A DNA stretch of 64,000 nucleotides from Capitulum mitella (Eukaryota; Arthropoda; Thecostraca; Pollicipedomorpha; Pollicipedidae), in the NCBI GenBank assembly GCA_030062745.1, contig CP099848.1:15983081-16047080 (forward strand), given 5' to 3'. Of the stretch, positions 13,201 to 23,300 are shown in pieces. The translations under genes were made by a program, and so were the position numbers. The notes beneath the pieces are model-generated. The model was not told the origin of the DNA. It saw nothing but the letters and a program-made list of their open reading frames with translations, and did not search any database. Within the stretch, counting starts at the first letter, position 1, and the number at the start of each line of letters is the position of its first letter.

Positions 13201-16009
13201 ACGGTGACGTTTCTGTCCTGGTGTATACACTATACACTGAAAGCTGTCTTGTTTCTTGCTGACAAAACGCAGACTCCGTGCCTTACCTAATTTTCTAAGT
13301 TCCATGCTATTTTAGCGACAACACATCGTAGAAATAAGGTAACACACTGTACACCACACCATATGCCAATATGCTCTCAAACCACCCAAAGCAGCTCTAC
13401 GCCTGGCTGTGGAAGATAGCCATGCTAGATCACCCGTGACTAAATCCCTGCCTACGCGACACACACCTACCCGGAATTCACACCGTGTGGGCCCATGGAC
13501 GGAGAAGTCCAAGGAATCCAAGGCTGCAGCTGACCGTCCAGGGAGCAACCTCGGCAGGTCACCTTCGTCGAGTTCAGTCGGGCAACGCAGGTAAGACAGC
13601 ACGTTCTCTCCGCCCGCAGCCGAAGGAGACGCGGCCGTCAAAACGGTCGACAGTCCATTCAGTGGCCATTCTCTGGGCGGCTACCGTCGCGTAAAAACTG
13701 TGTGCAGGCTGTCAACAGTCGCTGCGGAAAGGTGGCCACCGCCTTTGACAGAGCGGCTTGGAAAGTGGGCAAACATGCCTCTGTGGCCTGCAGAAACACA
13801 AGGATGTGCAAACCTCCCCTACAGGAGCACGACCTTGTGAAGAAATGACCGATAAATGCTTGGTCGTTAGATCTGAAAAGTAAACTTAAATCTTATCAAG
13901 CTGTGTGAGATGATCATCATTGTTGAAGCCATGAAAAAATATCTAAAGGTGACTTTACATGCAATTTATAATATACTGGCTTCTGTTGCAAAAGGGGTAA
14001 CGACAATTCTCGCACCTTCTTCGTCACTAGATCACCTTAATAAACATCCGAGACGCGATGTTCAGAGCTATCAGGCACCTGAGGCCACACACAGTTGACG
14101 TCCATCGCTATCTTTTCATATATGAAAAAAGCGCACTAAACACTGCAGATGTCCACTGGTTAAGCTTAAGTTACGTTTTCATCATACAAATATTATGCAA
14201 TGTCTGAAAAGTCGCAGCAATGTCCATCAAGGGACCGTAGCCCCATGGCCCTCCCCGGAACTGGTCTGGATTCCGTCTGACCTGCATCTCGCCGCGCGCG
14301 GGATGACAGTGCGTCACTGGGCGTTTCCCGGCCCGACCGGGAGGCAACACAACACATTTCGGCGCCTGACCCATCGCCAGGCCGGCCTCAGAGCGTCGCC
14401 GTGCTGGCCTCAGGTCGCCGCCAGACCAGAGTTCGGGGTCCGGGCGGACCCGAGCGTCCTCGTGTTCGCACGGTCACCGGCAGCGCGGACACCGGATCCA
14501 GCCGGAGGTGGTGCGCCTCGCTGCGCGCGCGCGGCCGGCTCCGGTTACCGGCGCAGGTGCCGCGGGCCGGCTCCGGCCGGCGCGGGCCGGGAGCAGACCG
14601 GAGCCGGCCGGGAGCCGCCAGCCAGACCGGGAGCCGGGGCCAGTCGGTGTCCAGTGACACTATGGCATCACATCTTGTCCTTGATTTCTTAGACTCAAAG
14701 AAAACGGAAGTGTCTGCAATATTCTGAACATGCTAATCTTCGCAAACAAAATACGAAGGCCTTGCGTCTACGAGGTCTTCATTCCGCGTGATTGTGCAAT
14801 GCTCATGGGTGCCGACTTCAGCCCTACGTGAGCCCGGCGGCACACACCAGCATATAGAAACAACCGCTAATATCGTCTCCTCATCCCTGACTATCGCGAC
14901 TGTCTTCTGATGTTTCAGTGGCAGGAGGAGACACATTATATGTGTCTGATAAGAGGAGTCGTCTCCTGATCTCTGCGGAGGGCGACTACATCTCCTCATC
15001 CGTGTAAAAGGAGTGTCTATCTCCTGACTCCTGTCCTGTGTCGTGGACATCCATGGGCCCTGCATTCTCGAAAAAAGTCAAACCAGAGTCTTCTGCTCTC
15101 CGACGCTGAACCCATAATCTTAACGAAAGTATGCATCAGCCTGAAATTCTGCCTAAATATCGCAGATCCAAATCGCAAATCGCAGATAAAAATCGGGCAC
15201 AACCCAAGGACAAACCCAAAAGAGGAAGACGAACCTCTTTCGCACCCCAACCGCGCGATACGTCAGTTTCCACTTCGCTAGCTTCTTGCGCAATGTATAC
15301 CGCGAACAGATGTTCCGTGTCAACTTCTCTCTGCGGCCAAAAGCCAAACAGCTGGCGGTTCGCCAAAGCGCGATAGCCGGGCATTAGAACGAGAGGCTGG
15401 GCGTTTATCGGTGCACCTCCCGTGACACGTTCCCTGCTAGATATCTGGCGGCCCACAATCTGGCACTATCGCGAAGCGCCGGCCGATATGGCAGCCGAGA
15501 CGACAGGCAGGCAGGCGGCGTGTTCGCGCATCGCAGCGACTCTTTTGCGACCAGCTGCAGGTGTCGGAAAACAAGGCAGTAATAAACAGATAGTCTGCGG
15601 CTGTCGCACGTCCCAGCGTTCTCAGAACATGTTGAGAGGAGGGAAGCGTTCTCAGCGCTCCGTCTCTTACCAGAGACATGACTCGGTCCGCACCGGTTCC
15701 CTCCTCGTCCTTGAAGATGATGTCTTCGTTGTAGTTGTTGACCAGGTTGAAGAAGCGCTCGTCGTTGCGCGCGATGGCGCCCTCTGGCAGGCCGGAGGCG
15801 CCAAGCGTCTGTTCGCCCACGTTGGGCACGTACTGCTTGAACACGAGTGGGTAGAGTTTGCGCGGCGCGCGACGCCTGTAGGAGCCGCGACCGGGAGCGC
15901 AGGCGTCGGCGCCGGTGTCCGTGGCTAGCAGCCAGCAGAGCAGGGCGGCCGCCAGCCGCCGCCGCCAGCCGGCGCGCAGAACCGCGCCCGCCAGCCGCCG
16001 CTCGCGCAT
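956..16009 (-). CDS. hh: Hedgehog morphogen, signalling domain (partial gene, two exons in window)
   Basis: Hedgehog is a secreted morphogen. The precursor is cleaved by its own C-terminal Hint domain, which adds cholesterol to the N-terminal signal; the signal is also palmitoylated on its first Cys, and it acts through Patched and Smoothened. Two coding exons, 16009-15671 and 1217-956, join in phase 0 and give 200 codons plus one base: a signal peptide, then essentially the whole N-terminal signalling domain. Family marks seen are CAPGRG after the signal peptide, [49 protein letters not shown] and HIHCSVK. The Hint exon is not found in 1-955 and must lie off the left edge. Both GT-AG sites and the exon phases match the usual family gene structure. 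Identification is certain; the end of the gene is not seen. Confidence 0.97.
1709..3150 (-). mobile_element. Decayed CR1/L2-like LINE, reverse transcriptase
   Basis: The minus strand reads, in order but across several frames, a non-LTR reverse transcriptase. [17 protein letters not shown], then HGFR and HSTATA, lie at about 3110-2870. The catalytic QYADDT motif lies at the complement of 2551-2567. The thumb-like segment with NGLKVSESR and NLGVTFD is at about 2490-2290. The C-terminal tail, with [25 protein letters not shown] and [14 protein letters not shown], is at about 2180-1709. Frameshifts and stops make it inactive. It is the 3' part of an element inserted in hedgehog intron 1 in the same orientation as the gene. 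CR1 versus L2 cannot be settled here. Confidence 0.85.
3151..3800. other. Hedgehog intron, nothing recognised
   Basis: AT-balanced intronic sequence without repeats or ORFs that I can support. Confidence 0.5.
3820..3955. repeat. Degenerate 18-21 bp minisatellite
   Basis: About seven imperfect units of the form agggagcacggccagccat lie in tandem. The minus strand would read a recurring APYG. Confidence 0.7.
4000..5500. other. GC-rich intronic block 1 in hedgehog
   Basis: A strongly GC- and CpG-rich block with no convincing exon. The open frames on both strands are Arg/Ala/Pro-rich and typical of GC-rich noncoding DNA. It ends at a CGTGGGAAA motif. Confidence 0.5.
4268..4389. repeat. 31 bp minisatellite, four units
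   Basis: Units start at 4268 (29 bp), 4297, 4328 and 4359. Each begins cgtg(tg)a and contains a cca(g)g(c/a)cacg(t/c)ca core. Three of the four units carry ACGTCA, a CRE half-palindrome. Confidence 0.85.
5501..5509 (+). promoter_or_regulatory. CSL/Su(H)-type motif CGTGGGAAA
   Basis: Exact match to the high-affinity Su(H)/RBPJ consensus (YGTGRGAA). It shares the 15-mer GCCGTGGGAAACGTC with the site at 10473. Confidence 0.4.
5510..6920. other. Hedgehog intron, nothing recognised
   Basis: Unique-looking AT-balanced sequence. A Lys/Arg/Thr-rich open frame near 5970-6170 has no family resemblance. Confidence 0.4.
6923..7626. repeat. 704 bp tandem duplication, copy 1
   Basis: Matches 7637-8340 at an offset of 714 bp with no difference that I noticed. 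A 10 bp spacer (caaggttaaa) separates the copies. Confidence 0.95.
7637..8340. repeat. 704 bp tandem duplication, copy 2
   Basis: Second copy. Identity stops at actggctaaa; the copies then diverge into caaggtt and aacagct respectively. No domain is recognised in the unit. Confidence 0.95.
8400..8900. promoter_or_regulatory. CpG island with CCAAT and YY1-type motifs inside the hedgehog intron
   Basis: A GC-rich block containing CCAATCA near 8647, GCCATCTTG (YY1 consensus) near 8690 and AAAATGGCCGGAGG near 8743. This is the motif mix of housekeeping CpG-island promoters. No exon can be attached to it, so it may be an alternative promoter, an enhancer or neither. Confidence 0.35.
8901..9725. 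other. Hedgehog intron, nothing recognised
   Basis: AT-rich stretch (especially 9300-9725) without supported features. Confidence 0.4.
9738..9820 (+). repeat. Possible tRNA-derived SINE head
   Basis: The sequence gcgggtaacgcagtggtagg resembles a Pol III A box, and gccggaatccaacg downstream resembles a weak B box. No second copy was found, so this is tentative. Confidence 0.3.
9838..9874. repeat. Perfect 14 bp inverted repeat (hairpin)
   Basis: TAGATATCAAACAC (9838-9851) and its exact complement (9861-9874) are separated by nine bases. The stem can extend through ccttg/caagg across a small bulge. Confidence 0.85.
10300..10640. other. GC-rich intronic block 2 in hedgehog
   Basis: CpG-rich and without exon evidence. 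Contains CGTGGGAAA at 10473-10481. Confidence 0.45.
10473..10481 (+). promoter_or_regulatory. CSL/Su(H)-type motif CGTGGGAAA
   Basis: Exact consensus, in the same 15-base context as the site at 5501. Confidence 0.4.
10641..11640. other. Hedgehog intron, nothing recognised
   Basis: An open frame of 158 codons at 11037-11513 (plus strand) has no recognisable family or splice support. Confidence 0.4.
11833..11841 (+). promoter_or_regulatory. CSL/Su(H)-type motif CGTGGGAAT
   Basis: Matches the CGTGGGAA core; the ninth base is not optimal. Confidence 0.35.
12366..12374 (+). promoter_or_regulatory. CSL/Su(H)-type motif CGTGGGAAC
   Basis: Exact high-affinity consensus in GC-rich block 3. Confidence 0.4.
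12981..14240. other. Hedgehog intron, nothing recognised
   Basis: AT-balanced, without repeats or exons that I can support. Confidence 0.4.
14241..14665. other. GC-rich intronic block 4 in hedgehog
   Basis: CpG-rich with ccggccgg-type internal repeats around 14540-14640. No exon evidence. Confidence 0.4.
14866..15040. repeat. Cluster of GTCTCCT/AGGAGAC motifs
   Basis: At least five direct or inverted copies of gtctcct(catc) or its complement, with a small palindrome agacacat-tat-atgtgtct. The rest of 14665-15670 shows nothing else. Confidence 0.5.
15671..16009 (-). CDS. hh: hedgehog coding exon 1
   Basis: This exon holds 113 codons, from ATG (complement of 16007-16009) to VMSL before the donor gtaaga. 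Residues 1-36 form a basic then hydrophobic signal peptide ([11 protein letters not shown] core). Cys37 opens CAPGRG and is the expected palmitoylation site. The conserved run continues with [30 protein letters not shown] and [14 protein letters not shown], which includes acidic calcium ligands of the domain. An in-frame upstream Met (complement of 16154-16156) exists, but I chose the downstream one because it sits directly before a normal signal peptide. The upstream 49 residues are Ala/Arg-rich and look like GC-rich leader. NLVNNYNED replaces the usual DLVPNYN.D, a mild divergence. Confidence 0.96.
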
Positions 16010-16480
16010 CGTCGCCGTCGACGCAACACGGCCGCTCACGGCCGCCGGCGCATGGACGGCGCGCGGCCGCAGCGCCGCTCCGCCGGCCGCGCGGCAGCGA
16101 GTCGCCCCCGCGAGTTGGCGCCGAGTCGGCCGCGCCACTGCACTGACGAGACACACGGACTCGAATCACGGCACAGGCGCGAGACGCCGCGAGAACCTCC
16201 GACCAGGAGGACGCGGCACTCGGAGTCGTCGGACTGATGCCGGCGAATAAGTGGGCACGTCTCCGCCGCCGGAGGGACCAAATCAGCCCGCGCGACGATC
16301 GCGAGCACTTTGAGGAGGTGATTGGTCACCTGAGCGGCCGGGACCGTGCACAGCTCGGCACGGGTCGGCGGGTCGGTCAGGACTGCGCCGCCGCCGGCCG
16401 GCCGCGCGCACCAGCCGGACGGCCCAGCGCTGATTGGCTGGCGTCACCGGTTGGGAAGGGGGGCAGCTCGGCCGACGGAG
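16010..16480 (-). promoter_or_regulatory. hedgehog upstream GC-rich promoter region
   Basis: A GC- and CpG-rich block directly upstream of the hedgehog start. It contains two copies of TGATTGG (inverted CCAAT box, NF-Y type) at 16318-16324 and 16431-16437, and CpG density falls off beyond about 16490. I see no clear TATA box. The position and motifs fit a CpG-rich promoter; the transcription start itself cannot be placed. Confidence 0.5.
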
Positions 16481-18600
16481 GGGGTCCACAGAAGGACGTC
16501 GCCAGATGTGTCGACTTAACGCGCGAAAGTTTTGCGAATTTCTTACAGCTGTGCAAGAGACGACCACGGTATGCTCACATGTATGCCAGCCACATAATGC
16601 CCACGATAAGAGGTTCGTTAGGTTCAAGTTACTCATAGTGTGTGAAGAAACTATTCAGATGAAGACGCAAGAACTTTGAAAATATATATCTAAACCACGC
16701 ATATCAACTTCGCAGTCGCTGAAGCCTGGCACCACGAAACATTTCGAATCTCGCGACTTCGTCAGTACATTGCAAACCAAGCGTGTTTGCGAGCGCACCA
16801 TAATGCCGAGCCTGATAGCACGGGTCTGCTTATCTCCGGCGTTTGTTCTTTGATAGTACGGAAAGCAACAACGGAGAGCGCTGTTAAATTTGCAGCAGGA
16901 GAGTGCGCAGTATTGCGCGGTTCCCCCCCCCCCGGGTCACTCGCGCAATTGTCAGCATTCGCCATCTCTCACTTTCGACGCCAGTAACGAAGATGTATTT
17001 ACATGCGGACACCGTGTAGTTCTGTTCCTGCTGCCATCTGCAGTCTGTAGTCCAGCAGCGACCGCTGTGAGCTATCCGTCGCTACTATAACGACTCACGT
17101 CGGCGAAGGCACGAAAAGGTTACGTCACAGAATGCCGTTTCCCTTACGCAGGCACGACGCACCGCACTTCCGCTACTTACACGTCAACCATAGTTAAAAG
17201 TTTCGTATCAGTTTTTGAATAATAGTTATGCGACGTTTTCCGTTTTTTTTTATTTAATTCTACGAGTTTGTCTTGCACCTAACACGTGCATCATTTTTGT
17301 TTGTCAAGCATAAAAAATCAACGGCCGTCTTACTTTACATACACTTAAATCTCCAAACAAAAAAGCGGTACTGAATCTCGAGAACGCTCACGCAACCCTC
17401 GTTTGTCTCCCAACGATCAGGTTTCCTATGCACATCAGCGTGCACATGCACACATGTATGCATTCGTTGCACAATGGACATATTCGTCATCTATCGCCGT
17501 ATACGGTGACGTACAAAGGTTACACAGTAATGTAGCCGCAGTTGCTCTCTCGAGTGATAACACAAGCAGTCAGCATATTTAGTCACGTCTTGAAGTAAGT
17601 AGAGCTGCAAAGAAATGATGATCCCTTCTGCTTCCAGTCGGTGGATACTTTCATCGACCCAAATCTCATGTTATTAAACAGATTCTACTTTTGTCCTTTG
17701 GATGCAGACGTCATTTGCTTGAACCGCAAGCAAAATAGTTGCAGATCTTCCAAACTATATTGCTAAGCGAGTAATGGGTGGGTCAGTCTTGGTTGTGCCG
17801 ATTCCTGGAAGCACATTCTCTTTAAACACATGAAAAAACAGGTATTGAGTGAGTCAGTCTTGGTTGTTTCAAATCCCGGGAGCACATTCTCTATGAACAT
17901 TCAGCAACAGCCTACTACGTTGCATTCTAAAAATGCTTGGTTAAGAATCGTACTAGTTCAATGGAGCACTCTGCGCTGCTGACATACGCACAAGCGCGCT
18001 ATCTCATCCGTCACTAATCCGCAGCGGCAAGGGCCAAACCTTTCACGTAACATTTTTCACGGGTCTATCACCAGTCACCACAGCAAAACTAGACCACATA
18101 ATTGTCATGATAATTACCACTCTATTAGTCTAATGACAGCAGAGGCATTTCACAACAAATCGAAAAGTGGACGGCACCCTCATGTCTCAGACCGGGACCA
18201 AAATTGGTGTAAATGGTATGGTAAAGTGTGGTGTCCTGAATCCACGCTTACAAATTGCAGTCTGATCAGGTCAACAATTCAGGAGTTATAGCCTCCAGCA
18301 TTTCGGCGAGGCCACTCTAGAAGGATTTGTTTGGAGGCCGATAACTGCTGAAATATTACTCGAAATCTAAATATCCGGACACCTTTCGACTCGCAAGGGT
18401 TCAAGGAAACTGTGACTGGTCAGACTTTTTGTATATGGTAAATAAAAAGGTTACGGTATGACCTCGGGTCACGTGACCCTCAGCGAACTCGATGCCCGTA
18501 AAAATGTTCAATTTTGTTCATTCAGAATGCAAGGCCCATATTCTGGTTTCATATATAGCAAACAAAATGCATGGCGTCTTTGTTACAAAAGCTCACAGTT
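16481..18600. other. Intergenic, upstream of hedgehog; no gene seen
   Basis: No coding sequence or clear repeat. Around 17780-17900 the phrase gtcagtcttggttgt..., followed by gggagcacattctct or a near copy, occurs twice about 85 bp apart. Confidence 0.4.
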
Positions 18601-18689
18601 AGCTTTGTTCATCTTACCCAAGGTGTGTCAGTCAGTCTGTCAATCGCCCGATAGTCATAAGGCCTGTCCGGCTCTCTCCACTTCCGTCC

Positions 18690-19590
18690 TCCTCTGTCCG
18701 TCGGTCTAACATTCTGTCATGCCGTCATCGCATGTACTTATTGCCTCAGTCATCCTTTCATCTTCTCGTCCCAGTTCCCTTTCCTGTCTTTTCCCGTTCC
18801 CGTTCAACCCTCCTACATGCTTTCTTAATAGATCTGACTGACCATCGTCAGTTTTACGGATGTCAGAGCTGGAGGAGTCAGGAGCTGGAGCTGGTGGAGT
18901 CAGAGCTCCACCCATCCCAGTGACGGAGCCAGTGTAATGCCTGGTTCAACGCCGAGGAGAATCGGATTCGTCGCAGCATCGATTGCTACAGAGGAACGTC
19001 CTGCAACCAGTTAACATTAAGAACAATGGTTTCTGCTTGACTCCGTACCTGACCCTGTTTTGTTCCGGTCCCCATCCCTGTTCCGCTCTATCGCTGACCC
19101 AGTCACCCTCCCTGACAATATCCCGTCCTTGTCCCCTCCCTTCTCAGTCCACCCTTCTTGTCTGTGTCCTGACTGTCTCCCGCCCGTGTCCCGTTGAGTT
19201 CCCCTGCCTTGTCCACGTCCCGTCTCAGTTCCACCTAACTTTTCCCATCCCAGTCCCTCTCCCTGTTTCTGCTCACAGTACCTCTCTTCTTTGTCCCGTC
19301 CATGTCCACCCTCCTTGCATATGTTCTGTCTCAGTGCCCCACCACTGTCCCGTCCCGCAACATTCCCTGTCCCTGTCCCTTCCCAGAGCACCCTCCTTGT
19401 CCCTGCATCTCGACACAGTTTTCTGTTCCTTCCCCCTCCAGGTTTTATCCCTCTTCCTGTCCCGACCCGGTCCATCTCCGAGCCGCCACATTTGCCTGCC
19501 ATGGCAAGTACGTATGCGTCACTCCAGCTCTACGTCTATCCGCTTGTCCGTCTGTCTGTTGGTTTGTCCGTCCCTGAACCTTTGCTGAGC
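18690..19590. repeat. C/T-rich low-complexity tract
   Basis: Nearly 600 bp (19030-19590) is dominated by cc(t)gtccc-type pyrimidine words on the plus strand. Three long overlapping frames here are by-products of composition. A related tract lies at 22915-23300. Confidence 0.75.
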
Positions 19591-19897
19591 TGAGGGGGTT
19601 CAAGACCCTGTCCAGTTTTCTGACGCTAACCAGAAAATGAAAAGGCGCAGATATACGAAATTTGGTGTGTCTCTTCATACATCAGCTTGACATGTGTCAG
19701 TATTCATGTGACATCTTCAGTCTTCAATCAGTCTTCACCTCAGGCCATTGAAGTAAGACAGGTCATGTGAGACCATGTTCCAAAGGATGAAAGTGGCATA
19801 ACATTTTGTTGAATATATAGGTTAACATGAAACTTGCATAATGGTAGAGAATGGCAAATGTAACAATGCTGCTGTCTCGACTTTGTCGGAAGTTTCC

Positions 19898-19917
19898 AGG
19901 TCATTGACCTTAGGTCA
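19898..19917. promoter_or_regulatory. Perfect IR1 nuclear-receptor palindrome (ecdysone-response type)
   Basis: AGGTCATTGACCT (19898-19910) is the ideal inverted repeat with one-base spacer bound by EcR/USP in arthropods. A third half-site AGGTCA follows at 19912-19917. It lies 3.9 kb upstream of the hedgehog start. Confidence 0.4.
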
Positions 19918-20766
19918 GCTGAATTCTCGGCGTTTTCGCGTTTGCTGTTGAGTTGCGGTGTGGCAGGTCTCTTTTTGTTGTGCGCCCGGACACAATGGTA
20001 ATTTCAGCGAACAGAATATGATAGCAGTTCGAGCGAGGTGAGAGGCACCAGTTTATTTCTGGGCGCCGCCTGCCCAATCCTTGGCCGGGGATCAGGTGAA
20101 CACCAACGAAAGACACGGACGTCGGCAGTCAGATTCCTGCATGTGGGACTGACTCGGTGATTATGAAGCTGACATATACACCTTGGTGTTTGTCACATTA
20201 TTTCACACGCAATTGTACCCCACTGTACCCGGTGACCTGAGGTCGGGCCACTTTTCATACGGAATTATCAGACCCGCAGCCGACTATAGATCTTTCGTTT
20301 ACATTCTTCAAGTGTTTATTGGTAGTCGCATGTGTTTCGGAAGCGCTAATATATCATATGAACTTATTTTCCAACGGTAATCCAATCCCATGTGACCTAC
20401 GCTGACCTGATGACCGTCTGAAATCTGATGCTTGTTTTCACTGCGGGCGCACATTGTAACCCTTTGCAGTTTGTAATGCCCCAGTTGTGTTATTTTTGGT
20501 CGCCAAAATGAAAACCCTTGACGTCGCAAAAATAGTTTCCCGCCAGACATTCGGTTCTTGTATGGCGGCCGCCGTCCGGCTTCTGCGTGACTCGTGTGAA
20601 TAAATGATTTGCGGTGCGAATGTCAAGAAGAAGAAAGGATATTATATGATCCAGTTTTATAGAATTTTATGCTGTACCGTGCTCCATCAATGGCAATGTG
20701 GCAGACGACACGACAGACACCAGAAACGCCCGAAGTATACGGATGTGTCAGTACCTTGACCGACGT

Positions 20767-20774
20767 TGACCTTG
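20767..20774. promoter_or_regulatory. FTZ-F1/ERR-type site TGACCTTG
   Basis: Reverse complement is CAAGGTCA, the monomeric orphan-receptor consensus. A short motif, so weak on its own. Confidence 0.25.
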
Positions 20775-21349
20775 GATCACTTTAATATGATATTTACACA
20801 AGTCATACGCGTGCGATATGTGACACATTTTCGACGTATACCGCCAAGACATACAATTATATTCAAAAAGTACGAGACTCCTACCCTTACAGGAAGGCAA
20901 TGTTTTACCTTCATTTTCCAAATTCCCTTGAAATGGCCAAATTTGGCTTCAGGTGCCCTTTTCCCTTCCAAATAGACAAATCAGTCCTTGTGCTTATTCC
21001 TGAACTTCTTTACAGCCACATAGAAGCTTTAATTATCGAAATTTTTGGACAAAAATTCAACAGAGCATGACCTGTGGTGAGCTTAATTGAAAAAATACTT
21101 TATTTAGAAAAATATCCAGATCCTTTTCATTGCTTTTTACAAAGGTTTTCAACTGTGTTTTTACTTTTCCCAGGACATTTTACTTCTGGTTTTCGGGATC
21201 TTGACGGATGGAAGGGTTGTCTCATTAGCCCCCTGGCCCAGCGAAGAGGGATCCGAAGGCCGGCCTAGCGAGGGTTCATGGCACGCGCCACGGGTCAGGC
21301 GGCCCAGCGTAACTCGAGAATTTGACATGCTCTTTTTGTAGACACTGGT

Positions 21350-22000
21350 CATTTTCGATTTCGTAGCGATAGACAGACATCGCTAAATTTGGACGTTTTT
21401 ACATCCCCATCCTCTGACAATGAATTTTCCTTTGTAGGTCTCGCGTCACGGTTCAGGTGACTCAGACTGACCTTTTGCGCATTATCTTTTGAAGGCCTCG
21501 TGTTACGATCAGGTGACCCAGACTGACACGGAATCTTGTCAGACTTGAGCTTGGGTGACTTTGGCATGGACTGATGAGTTCCGAGAAATGCCGATAAGTT
21601 TGGACGTTCTAGCGTTCCTCGTTCTTGATCTTGGATTTGACATCGAATATCGCGAACAACGGGTCATGTAATCCAGGTTGACTAGATCTTGACTAGCTCT
21701 GTCTTATACAGTGGCTATTTCCGGTGAATATCAATGAATATGGGCGCTCTAGCGTTTCTCATCCTTCGATCTTGAATTCGGCACTGAAGATCAAAACTGC
21801 GATCGTAACCACCGGTTCGGTTTTAAACCCATTATAAACACACTCCATATACACTTAGACATACGCGTGCAAATTCCATTATATGGAGCGGCTATTTCTC
21901 ACAAGTACCGGCAAATTTCGGCGTTCTAGCGCTCTCTGTCCTTTGACTTTGACTTTAAAAGTAACACGCCACGGTGCAGATGACGCAGACGGACTGTAAA
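21350..22000. repeat. Degenerate long-period tandem repeat
   Basis: The words (g/c)(t)tctagcg(t/c)t(c/t) at about 21607, 21746 and 21925, and caggtga(c)(t/c)cagactgac at about 21450 and 21505, recur at uneven spacing of about 140-180 bp. This suggests an old, diverged satellite. Confidence 0.4.
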
Positions 22001-22572
22001 TCATGGCAGCCTGCACCTTTTGGAGTGGAATTTCGGACGAAGATCGGTACCTTTGTAAGTATTCGTGTTTCCTTTATAGGACCATTGCGTTAACTTACAA
22101 TGCCATTTTTTGGCCAGGTACATTACAGAATTTTGTTGCAATGTGCTATACGTACAACTTGCACGGCAGTTTCTTGCTACAACGCCACTTTTTTGTAGTT
22201 TGAATTTTGCCGGTTTTGTGCAGATTTTAGCCTAGGGAATACGCTAGTGGCGTCTGTTTGACGTTCTGGTTGACCGGTGTGGGTATCGGCTTTTGCAACG
22301 TTGTGCAACATTCTCCGAAAATGCACAATACGTGACAAACTGATCTGTACGGCCGTCCACAGGCGACAGAAGAAAGTCAGTAGAATGTTCGCGATTCTCC
22401 GGTCTGAAGCTACAAAATGTTGCAATATTGTATGGGCACGATAATCGGGAATATTCCAAGTTTTTTGCGTCGAAAGCTCTTCGAATTTTTTTTATAAGTC
22501 TTCGTGTGAAATGAGCCAGAAAACATCTATTGCATGAACCATTATCACTGTCGTCGAATTTCACTCAGTCTG

Positions 22573-22584
22573 TGACCTTGACCT
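22573..22584. promoter_or_regulatory. Nuclear-receptor direct repeat TGACCTTGACCT
   Basis: Reverse complement AGGTCAAGGTCA contains two half-sites with no spacer and an embedded extended monomer site. Confidence 0.3.
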
Positions 22585-22914
22585 GTCATCAGACGTCACT
22601 CACAACGAGGTCAAGTTGCCAGAGACATATTGTTACGACAACATCAGTCTCGGTCTGCTTTTCATTGCGATTAGGCAACTCTGGAGAAAACTGTGACTTT
22701 GGTGGTTTGATCTGACCTGTGACATCATCATCAGTGGCTCAAAATTAAACCATGCATATGCCGCAGGACCACACGGTTCGGCGCTATCGATTGTCGTTTG
22801 AATCAGCCGAATCGGGTGATTGATTCTCGAGGTAGATGGGGAGGGGGCGGTGCGGGTTAAGCCTCCCCGCTCGTCAATGGAAAGTGGTGAAACACCCCAG
22901 CCAACACCGGGTTA

Positions 22915-23300
22915 CTGGCTCCGTCCAATATCCCATCATTGCGCCTGTCCCGTTACTATCCCTCTCCATAGTTACCAAACCTTGTTCCCTTCCCTTTTCC
23001 GTCCCTCTCTGTCCCCGTCCCGCCACCATCTCTTTACCCTTTCCTGTCGCAGTCTTTATCTTTTCCTTTCCTGTCCCTTTCCTGTCCTGCCCCTTTCCTG
23101 TCGCAGCGTCTTTTCACCGTCCCGTTTCAATACCCTTCAATGTCCGTCCCCATACATACATACTCTCTCCCTATCTCATCCCGGTCCGATTCCATATCCA
23201 TGTGCAATCCCGGTTATCCTTCTCTGTCCCTGTTCTCTCCCAGGCACTTACGCCTGTCCTTGATCGGTCCCAGTCCACCTCGACCTGTCCCATTTCAACA
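22915..23300. repeat. C/T-rich low-complexity tract
   Basis: Same cctgtccc/ccctttcctgtc composition as 18690-19590. Confidence 0.7.

Noticed and set aside
18983..19588. 201-codon and overlapping frames in the C/T-rich tract
   Set aside because: Three frames are open at once because pyrimidine words contain no stop codons; the residues are Ser/Pro/Leu/Cys only.
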